DNA from: Ignavibacteria bacterium
GTDB lineage: Bacteria; Bacteroidota; Ignavibacteria; Ignavibacteriales; Ignavibacteriaceae
DNA length: 64,000 bases
Direction of reading: 5' to 3'
NCBI GenBank assembly: GCA_030693705.1
Contig: JAUYAB010000079.1
Location: 1-64,000, forward strand
Position numbers and translations under genes: made by a program. Below, piece by piece: positions 1 through 9,472 of this stretch (the stretch's first letter is position 1; each line of letters opens with the position of its first letter). The notes beneath the pieces are model-generated. The model made no database searches. It worked only from the letters and a program-made list of their open reading frames with translations, and was not told where the DNA came from.

Positions 1-31
1 AAATGAAAAATAAACTATAAAGGTTCACATA

Positions 32-2845
32 ATGAAAATGGTCTCGATAAATAAATTTGTACTGATGTTGGTTCTCTCGTTTGTTGTTACAACAAACGGA
101 TTTGATGAAAGTAATAAAAAATATGACGAAGGAAAACTTTACCGTCATTCACTTAAGAACGGAATGACTGTTTTAACAATGGAGCGGCATATTGCACCGT
201 TAATTTATCATCAACTAACTTACCGCGTTGGTTCGCGGGATGAAACACTCGGCATCACCGGCATTTCTCACGTTGTTGAACATTTGATGTTTAAAGGAAC
301 TCCTAAATATGGAAAGGGGGAGGCTTCGAAAATAATTACAAAAAACAGCGGTGTTTTCAACGCATTCACAATGAATGATATGACAAGTTATTACGAGTAT
401 CTTCCTGCAAATAAAATTAATATTGCATTCGAAATTGAATCAGACCGCATGCAGAATTGTATGTTTAATACTGCGGAGTTTAAATCAGAAATAGAAGTTA
501 TAAAACAAGAAAGAAGAATGCGTACTGAAAGCCAGGCGAACGGAATTCTTCAAGAAGCGATGAACTCGATTGCTTATAATTCTCATCCAAATCAAAATCC
601 AATTATCGGTTGGCCCAGCGATTTAAGCCATATATCAAGAGATGATGCTTTCAAATATTATAAAACTTTTTATACTCCGAATAATTCATTCTTAGTTTTG
701 ATCGGTGATTTTGATACCGATAAAATGTTGGAAACCGTAAAAAAATATTACGAACATATCCCTTCGGGTCCTTCTGTTCCGCAAGTATGGGCTTCGGAAG
801 AGCCGCAGAAAGTTAGAAAAAGTTTCACACTCTATCACGCCGATATCACCACACCTTCATTCAGAATGGCGTTTCATGTTCCAACGTATCAAGATTCCGA
901 TGCAGCGCCTCTTAAATTGGCGGCGATGATCCTTTGTGAAAAAAGCCGCGATGCACGGCTTTACAAACGGCTTATAGAAAAAGATCAAATCTCAACCGCA
1001 GCAGCCGGTGGTTTTGGAATGGCAAAAGACCCGCCGCTGTTTCAAATCAGTGTGAGCGTAAAAGCTGACAGCCTTGTTAATAAAGCCGAATCCGTTGTTT
1101 GGGAAGAAATAAAAAATATGCAATCCGGACTGGTAGAAGATCATGAATTGCAAAAAGTTAAAAACCGGTATAAATTTTCGCAGGCAACAAATTATATAAA
1201 AAATGGTGACATCGGAAGCCGTATCAGCCGTTATGAAACTTATTTCGGTTGGGATTTCTTTAAAGAATTTGACAGCCGCGTTCTTTCAGTAACTAAAGAA
1301 GATATTCAACGGGTTATGGTAAAATATTTTAATCCGGAACAAGTTACAGTTGGTTATTCTTATCCAAAAGAAGGTTCAACAAAAAAGAAAATAAAAACGA
1401 ATGTTAATGATGAGGATGAAAATTCATTGGATCAGGAAAATAAAATTGAGCTTTCACCTGATGCATTTTACTTCCAACCTCCGGTAGAAGCTCTTGAGTT
1501 GATGAATTCTTTTTCTACGGTTGATGACGAGGTGATAAAACCAAAGCCGATCGAGCCGATGATCAAAACGATGAAATTAAATAATGGAGTTACGATTCAC
1601 ACGATGGAGAACCATTTAATTCCGACAGTTTCAATAGTCGGTTTATTTGAAACCGGAATTATTCCCGAAAGCCTCGAAGGAGGAAAACCCGGCATCAGTT
1701 CTTTTTTAAGTAATGTTATGAACAGAGGAACAAAGAATCTCAATTATGAACAGCTTTCAGAAAGAATGGCTTTTGTTCCATTCTCATTCTCAACAAGCGG
1801 CAGTTACAAAAGTTTCTTTTTCCAGGGGAATTCTCTCGTCGAAAATGCCGATGAGATGATGAAAACCGGGTACGATATGGTAACCGATCCATTGTTAAGT
1901 CAAGAGGATATTGATAAAGTCCGTCCACGTGAACTCATTTCAGCGCGCGATCGCTTTAAGAAGACTTCTATAAAAGCGTTCTATTATATGTTTAACCAGC
2001 TTTTTGAAGATCATCCTATAACCAAATTTAACAGCACCGAAGCATCAATCAAAAGTATACAGAAAGAAGATTTAGCGGCTCTTCATAAAAAATATGTTGA
2101 TCCTTCAAGATTAACAATTCTTATGATCGGTGATATGACTCCCGACGAGATGAAAAATTTAGCCAATAAGTATTTTGGTAATTGGAAAAAGTCGGACGCA
2201 GCGCCCGCAATTATTGAAACGCCGAAAGTAAAAGCATTCAACAAAAAAGAAATTAAAGTATTTCAGGAAAAAGATTATTCCGAATGCACGATTAATATTG
2301 GCTTTGCACCATTCAACGATGTAAAACCTGAAGATGAAGAGATCGTTGCAGTATTAAATCATATTTTAGCCGGAAGTGCATTAACCTCTCGAATGGGAAT
2401 TGAATTGCGTGATAAACAAGGATTGATCTATGGTATTAAGAGTGAGCTTTGGAGCAAAAGTGATGGACTAGGTTATTGGAAATTTAATACCAAAACCGGA
2501 CCGAAAAACACAGAGAAAGTCATCAAAGGAATATTTAGCGAAATAAATAAATTACTAAAAGAAAATGTTACTGATACAGAATTAAATCAAGCGAAACAAA
2601 GATTGATAGGGCTGTTACCATTCTATGTTGAAACTCCTGATGACGCCTCGCAATATGTTTTTGAGATGATTCAAAACAAGCAGCCGTTCAACTTCTTTGA
2701 TAAGAAGGCAAGCCGTATTGTTTCGGTAACAAAAGATGACGTATTGCGTATTGCTAAAAAATATTTTACTTTGGATAAGTTTATTATTGTGGTTGATGGT
2801 CCCATAGAAGAAAATTCGTTAGATAATTTGATAAATGAATTATAA
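32..2845 (+). CDS. Two-domain M16 zinc metallopeptidase (insulinase/pitrilysin type)
   Basis: Secreted or periplasmic M16 peptidase of 937 residues. A hydrophobic signal peptide covers about residues 4-23. The N-terminal half holds the inverted zinc motif HVVEH (H80, E83, H84) and a downstream E160 in KQERRMR, the pattern of active M16 enzymes. The second half (from about residue 510) repeats the M16 fold but has no HxxEH, as is usual for the inactive partner domain. A second ATG lies two codons in, so the start could be at 38. The family degrades peptides; the substrate cannot be told from sequence. The next gene follows after 67 bases on the same strand. Confidence 0.93.
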   Translation: MKMVSINKFVLMLVLSFVVTTNGFDESNKKYDEGKLYRHSLKNGMTVLTMERHIAPLIYHQLTYRVGSRDETLGITGISHVVEHLMFKGTPKYGKGEASKIITKNSGVFNAFTMNDMTSYYEYLPANKINIAFEIESDRMQNCMFNTAEFKSEIEVIKQERRMRTESQANGILQEAMNSIAYNSHPNQNPIIGWPSDLSHISRDDAFKYYKTFYTPNNSFLVLIGDFDTDKMLETVKKYYEHIPSGPSVPQVWASEEPQKVRKSFTLYHADITTPSFRMAFHVPTYQDSDAAPLKLAAMILCEKSRDARLYKRLIEKDQISTAAAGGFGMAKDPPLFQISVSVKADSLVNKAESVVWEEIKNMQSGLVEDHELQKVKNRYKFSQATNYIKNGDIGSRISRYETYFGWDFFKEFDSRVLSVTKEDIQRVMVKYFNPEQVTVGYSYPKEGSTKKKIKTNVNDEDENSLDQENKIELSPDAFYFQPPVEALELMNSFSTVDDEVIKPKPIEPMIKTMKLNNGVTIHTMENHLIPTVSIVGLFETGIIPESLEGGKPGISSFLSNVMNRGTKNLNYEQLSERMAFVPFSFSTSGSYKSFFFQGNSLVENADEMMKTGYDMVTDPLLSQEDIDKVRPRELISARDRFKKTSIKAFYYMFNQLFEDHPITKFNSTEASIKSIQKEDLAALHKKYVDPSRLTILMIGDMTPDEMKNLANKYFGNWKKSDAAPAIIETPKVKAFNKKEIKVFQEKDYSECTINIGFAPFNDVKPEDEEIVAVLNHILAGSALTSRMGIELRDKQGLIYGIKSELWSKSDGLGYWKFNTKTGPKNTEKVIKGIFSEINKLLKENVTDTELNQAKQRLIGLLPFYVETPDDASQYVFEMIQNKQPFNFFDKKASRIVSVTKDDVLRIAKKYFTLDKFIIVVDGPIEENSLDNLINEL

Positions 2846-2912
2846 TTAATCATTTGGCTGTTGTATTTGTATAGACGAATAAGGCAGCCATAATATATCA
2901 ACAGAGGTTCTT

Positions 2913-4916
2913 ATGAAACAAATTGGTACTAAAAATAATCTACTCATTCTTTTACTTCTCTTCGCGGCAACGCAATTATTTGCGCAAGCTCCGGATTTTA
3001 GCCTGAACAAAAGCTTTGGAGGAATTTATAAAGAATATGGAAATGCTCTTACTACAGATTCCGCCGGTAATATCTATATGACCGGTGAAACATTTTCACC
3101 ATCGGTTAATTTTGGAAATAATATTGTTTTATCTGCACCGGGTCTAACCGGCACAGGAAATTGCGAATTTTTCTTAACAAAGTTTGATAAAATGGGAAAT
3201 GCAATTTGGTCGAAGAAAGGTGGCGGTTCGCTTACTGATAGAGGGTATGGAGTTATTATAGACAACACCGGAAATTTAGTTGTCACCGGACACTATATGG
3301 GAATAGCTATATTCGATACCATTACAAGAACCGGAGCGGGAAACCTTGATGCATTCACCGCAAAATATGATACTTCAGGGAATATCCTTTGGTTTAAAGA
3401 TGGAAAAGACATTGGTCAATCATCTTCAAGAGGTATTGCATACGATAACCAGGGTAATACTGCTGTGGTTGGTTACTTTGGGTCTTCTTCCGGTCCAACA
3501 ATCACCTTTGATAATATTGTGTTAACATCTGCCGGACAAAGAGATATATTTTTAGTAAAATATAATTCCGATGGAATTATTCAATGGGGCACTTCGGCAG
3601 GTGGAGTGAATTCTAATGAAGAAGGAAAAGCTGTTGCCTGTGATGCGGATGGAAATATCTATATAACCGGTATGTTTACGGATACAGCCAAATTTGGAAA
3701 TGTTACTCTAATTGGAAATGGAAGCACCGATATTTTTATAGCAAAATACAATCTTCAAGGACAAATTCTTTGGGCGAAAAATGCCGGCGGACCAAACGCA
3801 GATGTGGGTTATTCAATAGATGTTGATAAAAACGGGAACATATTTGTGGGAGGAAATATCGATAGTCTTGCATATTTTGGCTCGACTACAGTCCATGTGA
3901 ATGCCGACTCTATGACCGATGCTTTTGTTGCTAAATATGATCCAGACGGAAATTTCAAATGGGTTATTACAGTCGGCGGGCAAGATGGGGACAATTGCTC
4001 CAGGGTAATCGCTGACCCGGAAGGGAATTGTTTAGCCCTTGGAAATTTTAGAAGCACAACTTCTACCGGTGCAAAATTTGGGAATTCATTATTAACAGCC
4101 ACTTCTGTGGGCTTCGACGATATATACTTTATGAAAGTTTCCCCTACATCCGAAATACTTTGGGTTAAACAAGCAGGTGGAAGCGATCTTGATAGAATCA
4201 CCGATGCCATTGTTAATTCTAAAGGTAAGATTCTCGTTACAGGCTATTATAAGGGATATTTAAAGATCGGCAGTGATTCTTTAATCTCAGTAACAAGTGC
4301 GAAGGAAGACATTTTCTTATCTCAACTGGGGAGTGATGTTGTTCCGGTTGAGTTAAACTCTTTTTCAGCGGAATTACAAAATGGAAATATCATTCTTACT
4401 TGGGCAACCTCTACGGAAAAAAACAATTACGGTTTTGATATAGAAAGAAGTATTGACAAAATTACTTTCAACAAAATTGGTTTCATTAAAGGATATGGTA
4501 CTGTAACTGAAGAGAAGAAATATTCGTATGTGGATAATAACCTGGGTTCAGGAAAATATTATTACCGCCTCAAACAGATAGATCTGGATGGTTCTTTCTC
4601 TTTTTCAGGTGTCGTTGAGATGAACACAGAAATACCAGCGAGATTTGAACTGCTTCAGAATTATCCGAATCCCTTTAACCCGGAAACGAATATTTCCTTC
4701 ACTTTACCGGAGGATGCTAAGGTTGTATTGAGCGTCTATAATGTGCTTGGAGAATTGGTAGAAACTTTGCTGAACAAAGACTTTTCAGCAGGCAAACACA
4801 CTATTATTTTTAATGCTTCGAAGTACGTAAGCGGAGTGCTATTCTACAAATTAACTTCAGTTCAGAAAAACGGAATTGCTGTTTCGAGTATCAAAAAAAT
4901 GATCGTGACTAAATAA
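2913..4916 (+). CDS. SBBP-repeat protein with type IX secretion C-terminal domain
   Basis: Exported protein of 667 residues. The signal peptide ends near residue 25 (LFAQA). Residues about 35-470 are beta-propeller repeats of SBBP type, each with units like DIFLAKYN, ILWAKNAGG and GNIYVTG. A fibronectin-like module follows (starting VELNSFSAELQNGNIILTW). The last 90 residues begin NYPNPFNPETNISF and match the T9SS type A sorting domain, which directs transport across the outer membrane and surface anchoring or release. The fibronectin-like and sorting modules are very similar to those of the propeller protein ending at 9408. Ligand or role unknown. RBS AGAGG at about 2901-2907. Confidence 0.92.
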   Translation: MKQIGTKNNLLILLLLFAATQLFAQAPDFSLNKSFGGIYKEYGNALTTDSAGNIYMTGETFSPSVNFGNNIVLSAPGLTGTGNCEFFLTKFDKMGNAIWSKKGGGSLTDRGYGVIIDNTGNLVVTGHYMGIAIFDTITRTGAGNLDAFTAKYDTSGNILWFKDGKDIGQSSSRGIAYDNQGNTAVVGYFGSSSGPTITFDNIVLTSAGQRDIFLVKYNSDGIIQWGTSAGGVNSNEEGKAVACDADGNIYITGMFTDTAKFGNVTLIGNGSTDIFIAKYNLQGQILWAKNAGGPNADVGYSIDVDKNGNIFVGGNIDSLAYFGSTTVHVNADSMTDAFVAKYDPDGNFKWVITVGGQDGDNCSRVIADPEGNCLALGNFRSTTSTGAKFGNSLLTATSVGFDDIYFMKVSPTSEILWVKQAGGSDLDRITDAIVNSKGKILVTGYYKGYLKIGSDSLISVTSAKEDIFLSQLGSDVVPVELNSFSAELQNGNIILTWATSTEKNNYGFDIERSIDKITFNKIGFIKGYGTVTEEKKYSYVDNNLGSGKYYYRLKQIDLDGSFSFSGVVEMNTEIPARFELLQNYPNPFNPETNISFTLPEDAKVVLSVYNVLGELVETLLNKDFSAGKHTIIFNASKYVSGVLFYKLTSVQKNGIAVSSIKKMIVTK

Positions 4917-4987
4917 AATAGTGAGCAAATAATTAAGCAAAACTAAAATAATTCGATTTTTAATAGCTATTTAAATACGGAGATGTA

Positions 4988-6943
4988 ATGACAAATAAAG
5001 TTCGCGTTATCTTTCAATCGATTTTCCTGGCGATGATAGGTTATGTTGCCATCAGACCGCTTTTCGATAAGGCATATGTTTCAGATTTTGAGGCGTACTG
5101 CCCATTTGGCGGAATAGCTTCTTTGGGAAGTAAATTAAGCCAGGGAACAATGTCCTGCAATATGAGTGAAACGCAGGTTCTTCTTGGTATCGGTGTTATT
5201 GTAGGAATTCTACTCATCGGAAAGTTATTCTGCAGTTATGTTTGTCCGATTGGATCAATAACGGAGTGGTTGGGCAAGTTGGGAGATAAACTCAAAATTA
5301 GAATTGAGATGCCGAAAATGGTTGATCGCCCGTTGCGATCTTTAAAGTATCTCATTCTTTTTGCTGCGTTGTATTACACAATGACGAGCAGCGAGTTATT
5401 CTGCAAAGAATTTGATCCGTACTTTGCCTCGGTAAATCTTTTTAATAATACGGATATCATGTTATACTTTGCTATTCCTGCATTTGTTTTTACAATTCTT
5501 GGAGCTGTATTCTTTAGACTTTTCTGGTGCAAATATCTTTGTCCGCTTGGAGCCATCAGTAATATTTTTCTGAATATTGCAGGTGCAGCAATAATCATAA
5601 TGGTATTTATAATTGCAAATTATTTTGGTGCGGGATTGAGTTATGTCTGGCTTCTGCTTGGACTGGTGGTCGTTGGCTTAGTAAACGAATTAGGTCTCAT
5701 GAAAAGTTTTCTGATGCCGGTTCCCAAAATTACAAGAAATACGGATACCTGCTCTGAATGCGGAATTTGCGATGAAGAATGCCCGCAAGGGATCATTATT
5801 TCTAAATTCGAAAAAGTCGATCATATCGATTGTACACTTTGTTCAGATTGTATTCATGCGTGTCCCGATACAAAGTCTCTAACGATGAATAAAAAAGCTA
5901 AACTAAAATATCTTGCGCCGGTAGCAACTGTACTATTGATCCTATTAAGTCTTGGCGCTTCGCGGAATTTTGAATTTACAACAATTTCGGAACGATGGAG
6001 TAATTTTGATAAAGCGGGGAACCTTGCGGTATATAAACAAAGCGGATTGAAAAATATAAAATGTTACGGCAGTTCAATGTCGTTGAAGAGTCAACTTGAA
6101 AACATTGAAGGAATTTTCGGTCTTGACACTTACGCAAAATCTCATTCGGTAACAATTTACTACGATCCGAAAGTAATTTCTGAGAAGAAAGTTAAAAAAT
6201 CACTCTTCACTCCAACAAAATTGGAAGTAAGAAAAATTAAAGGTGGAGTTGATTCGCTCGCACAATGGGAAGTAGGTATTTACGGCTTATTTGATCTCTA
6301 CGATTTCAACAATCTCTTTTATACGCTCAAAGAAGATGAAGGAGTTTACGGATTTGAAACTCATTTTGGTGAACCGGTTACGGCACTTGTTTTCTATGAT
6401 GCTTCAAAGACAAATACTCAAAAAATGATTGCGCAAATCGAAAAAGATTTCGTGATGGCTAAGAAAGCAAAAGCGATCGAAAAGGTTGAGTTGGATTTTA
6501 AAGTTGCGGATAAAGGAATTGATAAAGGATTTATTAAGTTTGGCAATTACAAACAAAGAATTTTCAGACCATACGATCGAAAATTCAACGATTATAAAAA
6601 TTATAAGCCTGAGCAGCTATCTGTTTTCGTTTTCCCGATGCCTGAAGCCGGAATTCCTGCGTTTCGGAGATACTTCGGTTCTCTGTCCAGTCATTTATCT
6701 GCTGATGAAGCCATTGTGAGATTGTCAACACGTTATACGAACGTACCATCAGCGCTTATCTTTTTTGATAATTCGAAGACAGATGTTGAAAAAATCAAAA
6801 CAGCGCTTACCAAACCAATGTTGACGGTTTTCTTGAGTGACACCGAAACAAAAGATATTGAGAATCCATTTCACATAAAACCGGATGGCAAAGTGATGAA
6901 AGCTATTGAACTGAATATTGATAACGAAGACGAGACAGAATAA
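4988..6943 (+). CDS. Membrane 4Fe-4S ferredoxin, NapH/NosR/CcoG-like, with extra C-terminal domain
   Basis: Integral membrane iron-sulfur protein of 651 residues. The N-terminal half has several membrane segments and the CP motifs of this family (YCPFGG, YVCPIG, YLCPLG). Two classical ferredoxin clusters follow: CSECGICDEECPQG near residues 254-267 and CTLCSDCIHACPD near 282-294. After another membrane segment (about 310-325) a soluble tail of about 320 residues begins. Its first part (IKCYGSSMSLKSQLENIEG, then VTIYYDP) resembles a heavy-metal-associated fold but keeps only one cysteine. Family members move electrons across the membrane; the partner here is not evident. RBS ACGGAG at 4978-4983. 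Confidence 0.88.
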   Translation: MTNKVRVIFQSIFLAMIGYVAIRPLFDKAYVSDFEAYCPFGGIASLGSKLSQGTMSCNMSETQVLLGIGVIVGILLIGKLFCSYVCPIGSITEWLGKLGDKLKIRIEMPKMVDRPLRSLKYLILFAALYYTMTSSELFCKEFDPYFASVNLFNNTDIMLYFAIPAFVFTILGAVFFRLFWCKYLCPLGAISNIFLNIAGAAIIIMVFIIANYFGAGLSYVWLLLGLVVVGLVNELGLMKSFLMPVPKITRNTDTCSECGICDEECPQGIIISKFEKVDHIDCTLCSDCIHACPDTKSLTMNKKAKLKYLAPVATVLLILLSLGASRNFEFTTISERWSNFDKAGNLAVYKQSGLKNIKCYGSSMSLKSQLENIEGIFGLDTYAKSHSVTIYYDPKVISEKKVKKSLFTPTKLEVRKIKGGVDSLAQWEVGIYGLFDLYDFNNLFYTLKEDEGVYGFETHFGEPVTALVFYDASKTNTQKMIAQIEKDFVMAKKAKAIEKVELDFKVADKGIDKGFIKFGNYKQRIFRPYDRKFNDYKNYKPEQLSVFVFPMPEAGIPAFRRYFGSLSSHLSADEAIVRLSTRYTNVPSALIFFDNSKTDVEKIKTALTKPMLTVFLSDTETKDIENPFHIKPDGKVMKAIELNIDNEDETE

Positions 6944-6987
6944 AAATTAACTAAATATAATCATTCATTAACTATATGAGGCGTACT

Positions 6988-9408
6988 ATGAAAAAAGTGA
7001 CTACACTTTTCCTAGTGTTCATGTTATCCGTTTCTTTGTTTCCGCAAGCGTTTAATTGGGAATGGCTAAACCCAAAACCGAACGGAAATACATTGAATTG
7101 TGTTAAAGTTATCGGAACAAATACAATAGTTGCATTCGGCGCTGCCGGAACAATTGCTAAATCTACTGATGGAGGAACTACATGGAAATTCTCTGTTGCT
7201 GATGAGCAAGGAAGAGAATTTAAAAAAACTGATTTTGTTAACTCTACGGTTGGTTATGCTTGCGGTACAAAAGGACTGCTCATGAAAACAACCGATGGCG
7301 GAGAATCAGGATCGTATCTTGATGCACTAACGACCGAATCACTTTATTCGGTTGATTTTATTGATGCAAATATTGGGTTCGTCGGCGGTACAAATGGTTT
7401 CTTAGCAAAAACTACCGATGGCGGTACGACTTGGCAAAAGATCACAACGCCATACACAACCTCTACAATCTACTCTGTTTGCGCCATAACAGAAAGTAAT
7501 ATTTTTTTTGGCGGTCAGTCAACTTATCCGGGTGGACTTTATCACTCAACCGATGGCGGTACTACATGGACTCTCAATGGTACTCTTCTTACTACAAAAA
7601 CAATTTGGGATATCTTCTTCTTAGATGCAAATACCGGTTGGGTTGCACAACAAAATGGTGGAACAGTCTATCGTACGGCTGATGGAGGAACAACCTGGAC
7701 CAGCTCAATTGTTAATGGGTTCATTGTTCCCAATAGTGTCGTATTCCTAGATGCAAATACCGGTTTTGTAACGCACAATGCTATTACTAGTGTTTCAACC
7801 CCTTGTTTTAAATCTACTGATGGCGGTGTTACCTGGACGGGATTAGATACCAAAACTGATGTGTTATACGGAACTGCTTACGAAGGAACAAATATTTACA
7901 GCGTAGGAAAGTTTGGAAATATTTCTAAAAGTACAGACACCGGTGGCACATGGGTTCCAAAATTTAGCGCTGTTACAACTACCCAATTACGAATGATTAA
8001 ATTTACAAGCAGCCAGGTTGGTTACGTTGGCGGCGGCACTTCTTCAACAGGATTTTTGCTAAAAACAATTAATGGTGGTACTACATGGGATAATGTAGGC
8101 AAGGATTTTCTGGGACAAGTCTATTCATTTGACATTGTTAATGCTGATGTATGGTATGTAGGCACCGGAACTAACAAATTATTCAAAACAACTGATGCTG
8201 GTGCTACGTTTGTTGAACAGACACAATCAGTTATCGTTAGTACATCCACAGATTATAATGATATGGGATTTATTGATGCAAATAACGGGTATGCTGTTAG
8301 TTCAGGTGGTGGTATTATAAAAACTACTGATGGCGGAACTACCTGGGTAACTGCAAATACACCTTTTGGAACGTCTGGAATATGGGCTGTAAAAGTATTT
8401 ACTCCTCAAAAAGTCATTGCAGTTGGTGCAAGCGCAAAGGCATTTATGACGACCGATGGCGGAACATCTTGGAATGCATTAACAACAGGAATTGCAGGCA
8501 GTTTTTTCTGTATGAAATTCTTAAATAATAATTTTGGAATTATTGGCGGTTATACAACAGGTCCTCAGGCTTCAAAAACCACTGACGGCGGTGCAACCTG
8601 GAATGCTTTAACGTTCCCTTCTGCATACGACGGCAACAGTATTTGGAGCATCGGATTTAAAGATGAAACAACTTTCTGGTTAGGAGATGTAAACGGAAAT
8701 ATTTACTATACAACTGATGGTGGAACAAGTTGGAATACTTCAAAAAAAGTAACTTCCAATTCACTCTTTAGTATTAGTATTTACGATGATGATATGTGGC
8801 TTTCTGGAACAGGCGGTACAATTATTAAGGGACATGCAAATCCTGCAACTCCGGTAGAACTTGTTTCTTTTAGTTCCACGATTTCTGATAATAAAGTAAA
8901 TCTCACATGGAAAACCGCAACAGAAAAAAATAATTCCGGTTTTGATGTTGAGAGAAAATTGGAGAATACTAATTGGACAAAAATAGGCTTTGTTAAAGGT
9001 CAAGGCTCAACAACCGAATCATCCAATTACGCATTCGTTGATTCTCCGAACAAAAACGGAAAAATCTCCTACAGACTAAAACAAATTGACTTTGATGGAG
9101 GCTACACTTATTCCAATGAGATTGAAGTAGACCTGAACATTCCTGTTGAATTTGCTTTAGCGCAGAATTATCCAAATCCTTTTAATCCGGTTACAACAAT
9201 AAATTATAGTTTGGCAGCCAGATCAAAAGTTGATTTGAAGGTTTATAATATCCTTGGTAAACAAGTCGTTAATCTTGTAAACCAGATACAAGAAGCTGGA
9301 AATTATACAATTGACTTTGACGCTTCTAAACTTGCGAGCGGTGTTTATTTTTATGAATTAAATGCCGGTCAGTTCAGCGCCAAGAAAAAAATGGTTTTGT
9401 TAAAATAG
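6988..9408 (+). CDS. Ycf48-like beta-propeller protein with type IX secretion domain
   Basis: Surface or secreted protein of 806 residues. An upstream ATG at 6976 is in frame, but GAGG at 6978-6981 is correctly spaced only for the ATG at 6988. A signal peptide (FLVFMLSVSLFPQA) is followed by about a dozen repeats containing KTTDGGTTW, the BNR/Ycf48-type propeller signature. A fibronectin-like module (VELVSFSSTISDNKVNLTW) precedes a T9SS type A domain from about residue 720 (NYPNPFNPVTTINYS to the terminal KKKMVLLK). The repeats fold as a propeller; binding partner unknown. A strong terminator lies directly downstream, so this gene ends its transcription unit. Confidence 0.93.
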   Translation: MKKVTTLFLVFMLSVSLFPQAFNWEWLNPKPNGNTLNCVKVIGTNTIVAFGAAGTIAKSTDGGTTWKFSVADEQGREFKKTDFVNSTVGYACGTKGLLMKTTDGGESGSYLDALTTESLYSVDFIDANIGFVGGTNGFLAKTTDGGTTWQKITTPYTTSTIYSVCAITESNIFFGGQSTYPGGLYHSTDGGTTWTLNGTLLTTKTIWDIFFLDANTGWVAQQNGGTVYRTADGGTTWTSSIVNGFIVPNSVVFLDANTGFVTHNAITSVSTPCFKSTDGGVTWTGLDTKTDVLYGTAYEGTNIYSVGKFGNISKSTDTGGTWVPKFSAVTTTQLRMIKFTSSQVGYVGGGTSSTGFLLKTINGGTTWDNVGKDFLGQVYSFDIVNADVWYVGTGTNKLFKTTDAGATFVEQTQSVIVSTSTDYNDMGFIDANNGYAVSSGGGIIKTTDGGTTWVTANTPFGTSGIWAVKVFTPQKVIAVGASAKAFMTTDGGTSWNALTTGIAGSFFCMKFLNNNFGIIGGYTTGPQASKTTDGGATWNALTFPSAYDGNSIWSIGFKDETTFWLGDVNGNIYYTTDGGTSWNTSKKVTSNSLFSISIYDDDMWLSGTGGTIIKGHANPATPVELVSFSSTISDNKVNLTWKTATEKNNSGFDVERKLENTNWTKIGFVKGQGSTTESSNYAFVDSPNKNGKISYRLKQIDFDGGYTYSNEIEVDLNIPVEFALAQNYPNPFNPVTTINYSLAARSKVDLKVYNILGKQVVNLVNQIQEAGNYTIDFDASKLASGVYFYELNAGQFSAKKKMVLLK

Positions 9409-9419
9409 AGTGAGTCTTT

Positions 9420-9450
9420 AAGGGCGAAAGTAATTTCGCCCTTCTTTTTT
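9420..9450 (+). terminator. Rho-independent terminator
   Basis: A perfect 10-bp stem (AAGGGCGAAA at 9420-9429 with TTTCGCCCTT at 9434-9443), a 4-base loop and a run of six T at 9445-9450. It closes the propeller gene ending at 9408 and separates it from the TonB-receptor operon that starts 23 bases later. Confidence 0.93.
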
Positions 9451-9472
9451 ATTTTGGTTAAAATTAAGAAAT

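Noticed and set aside
3030-4330. Possible tandem DNA repeats in the SBBP gene
   Set aside because: The repetition is at protein level; DNA units are diverged, as expected of an old propeller, not a recent expansion.
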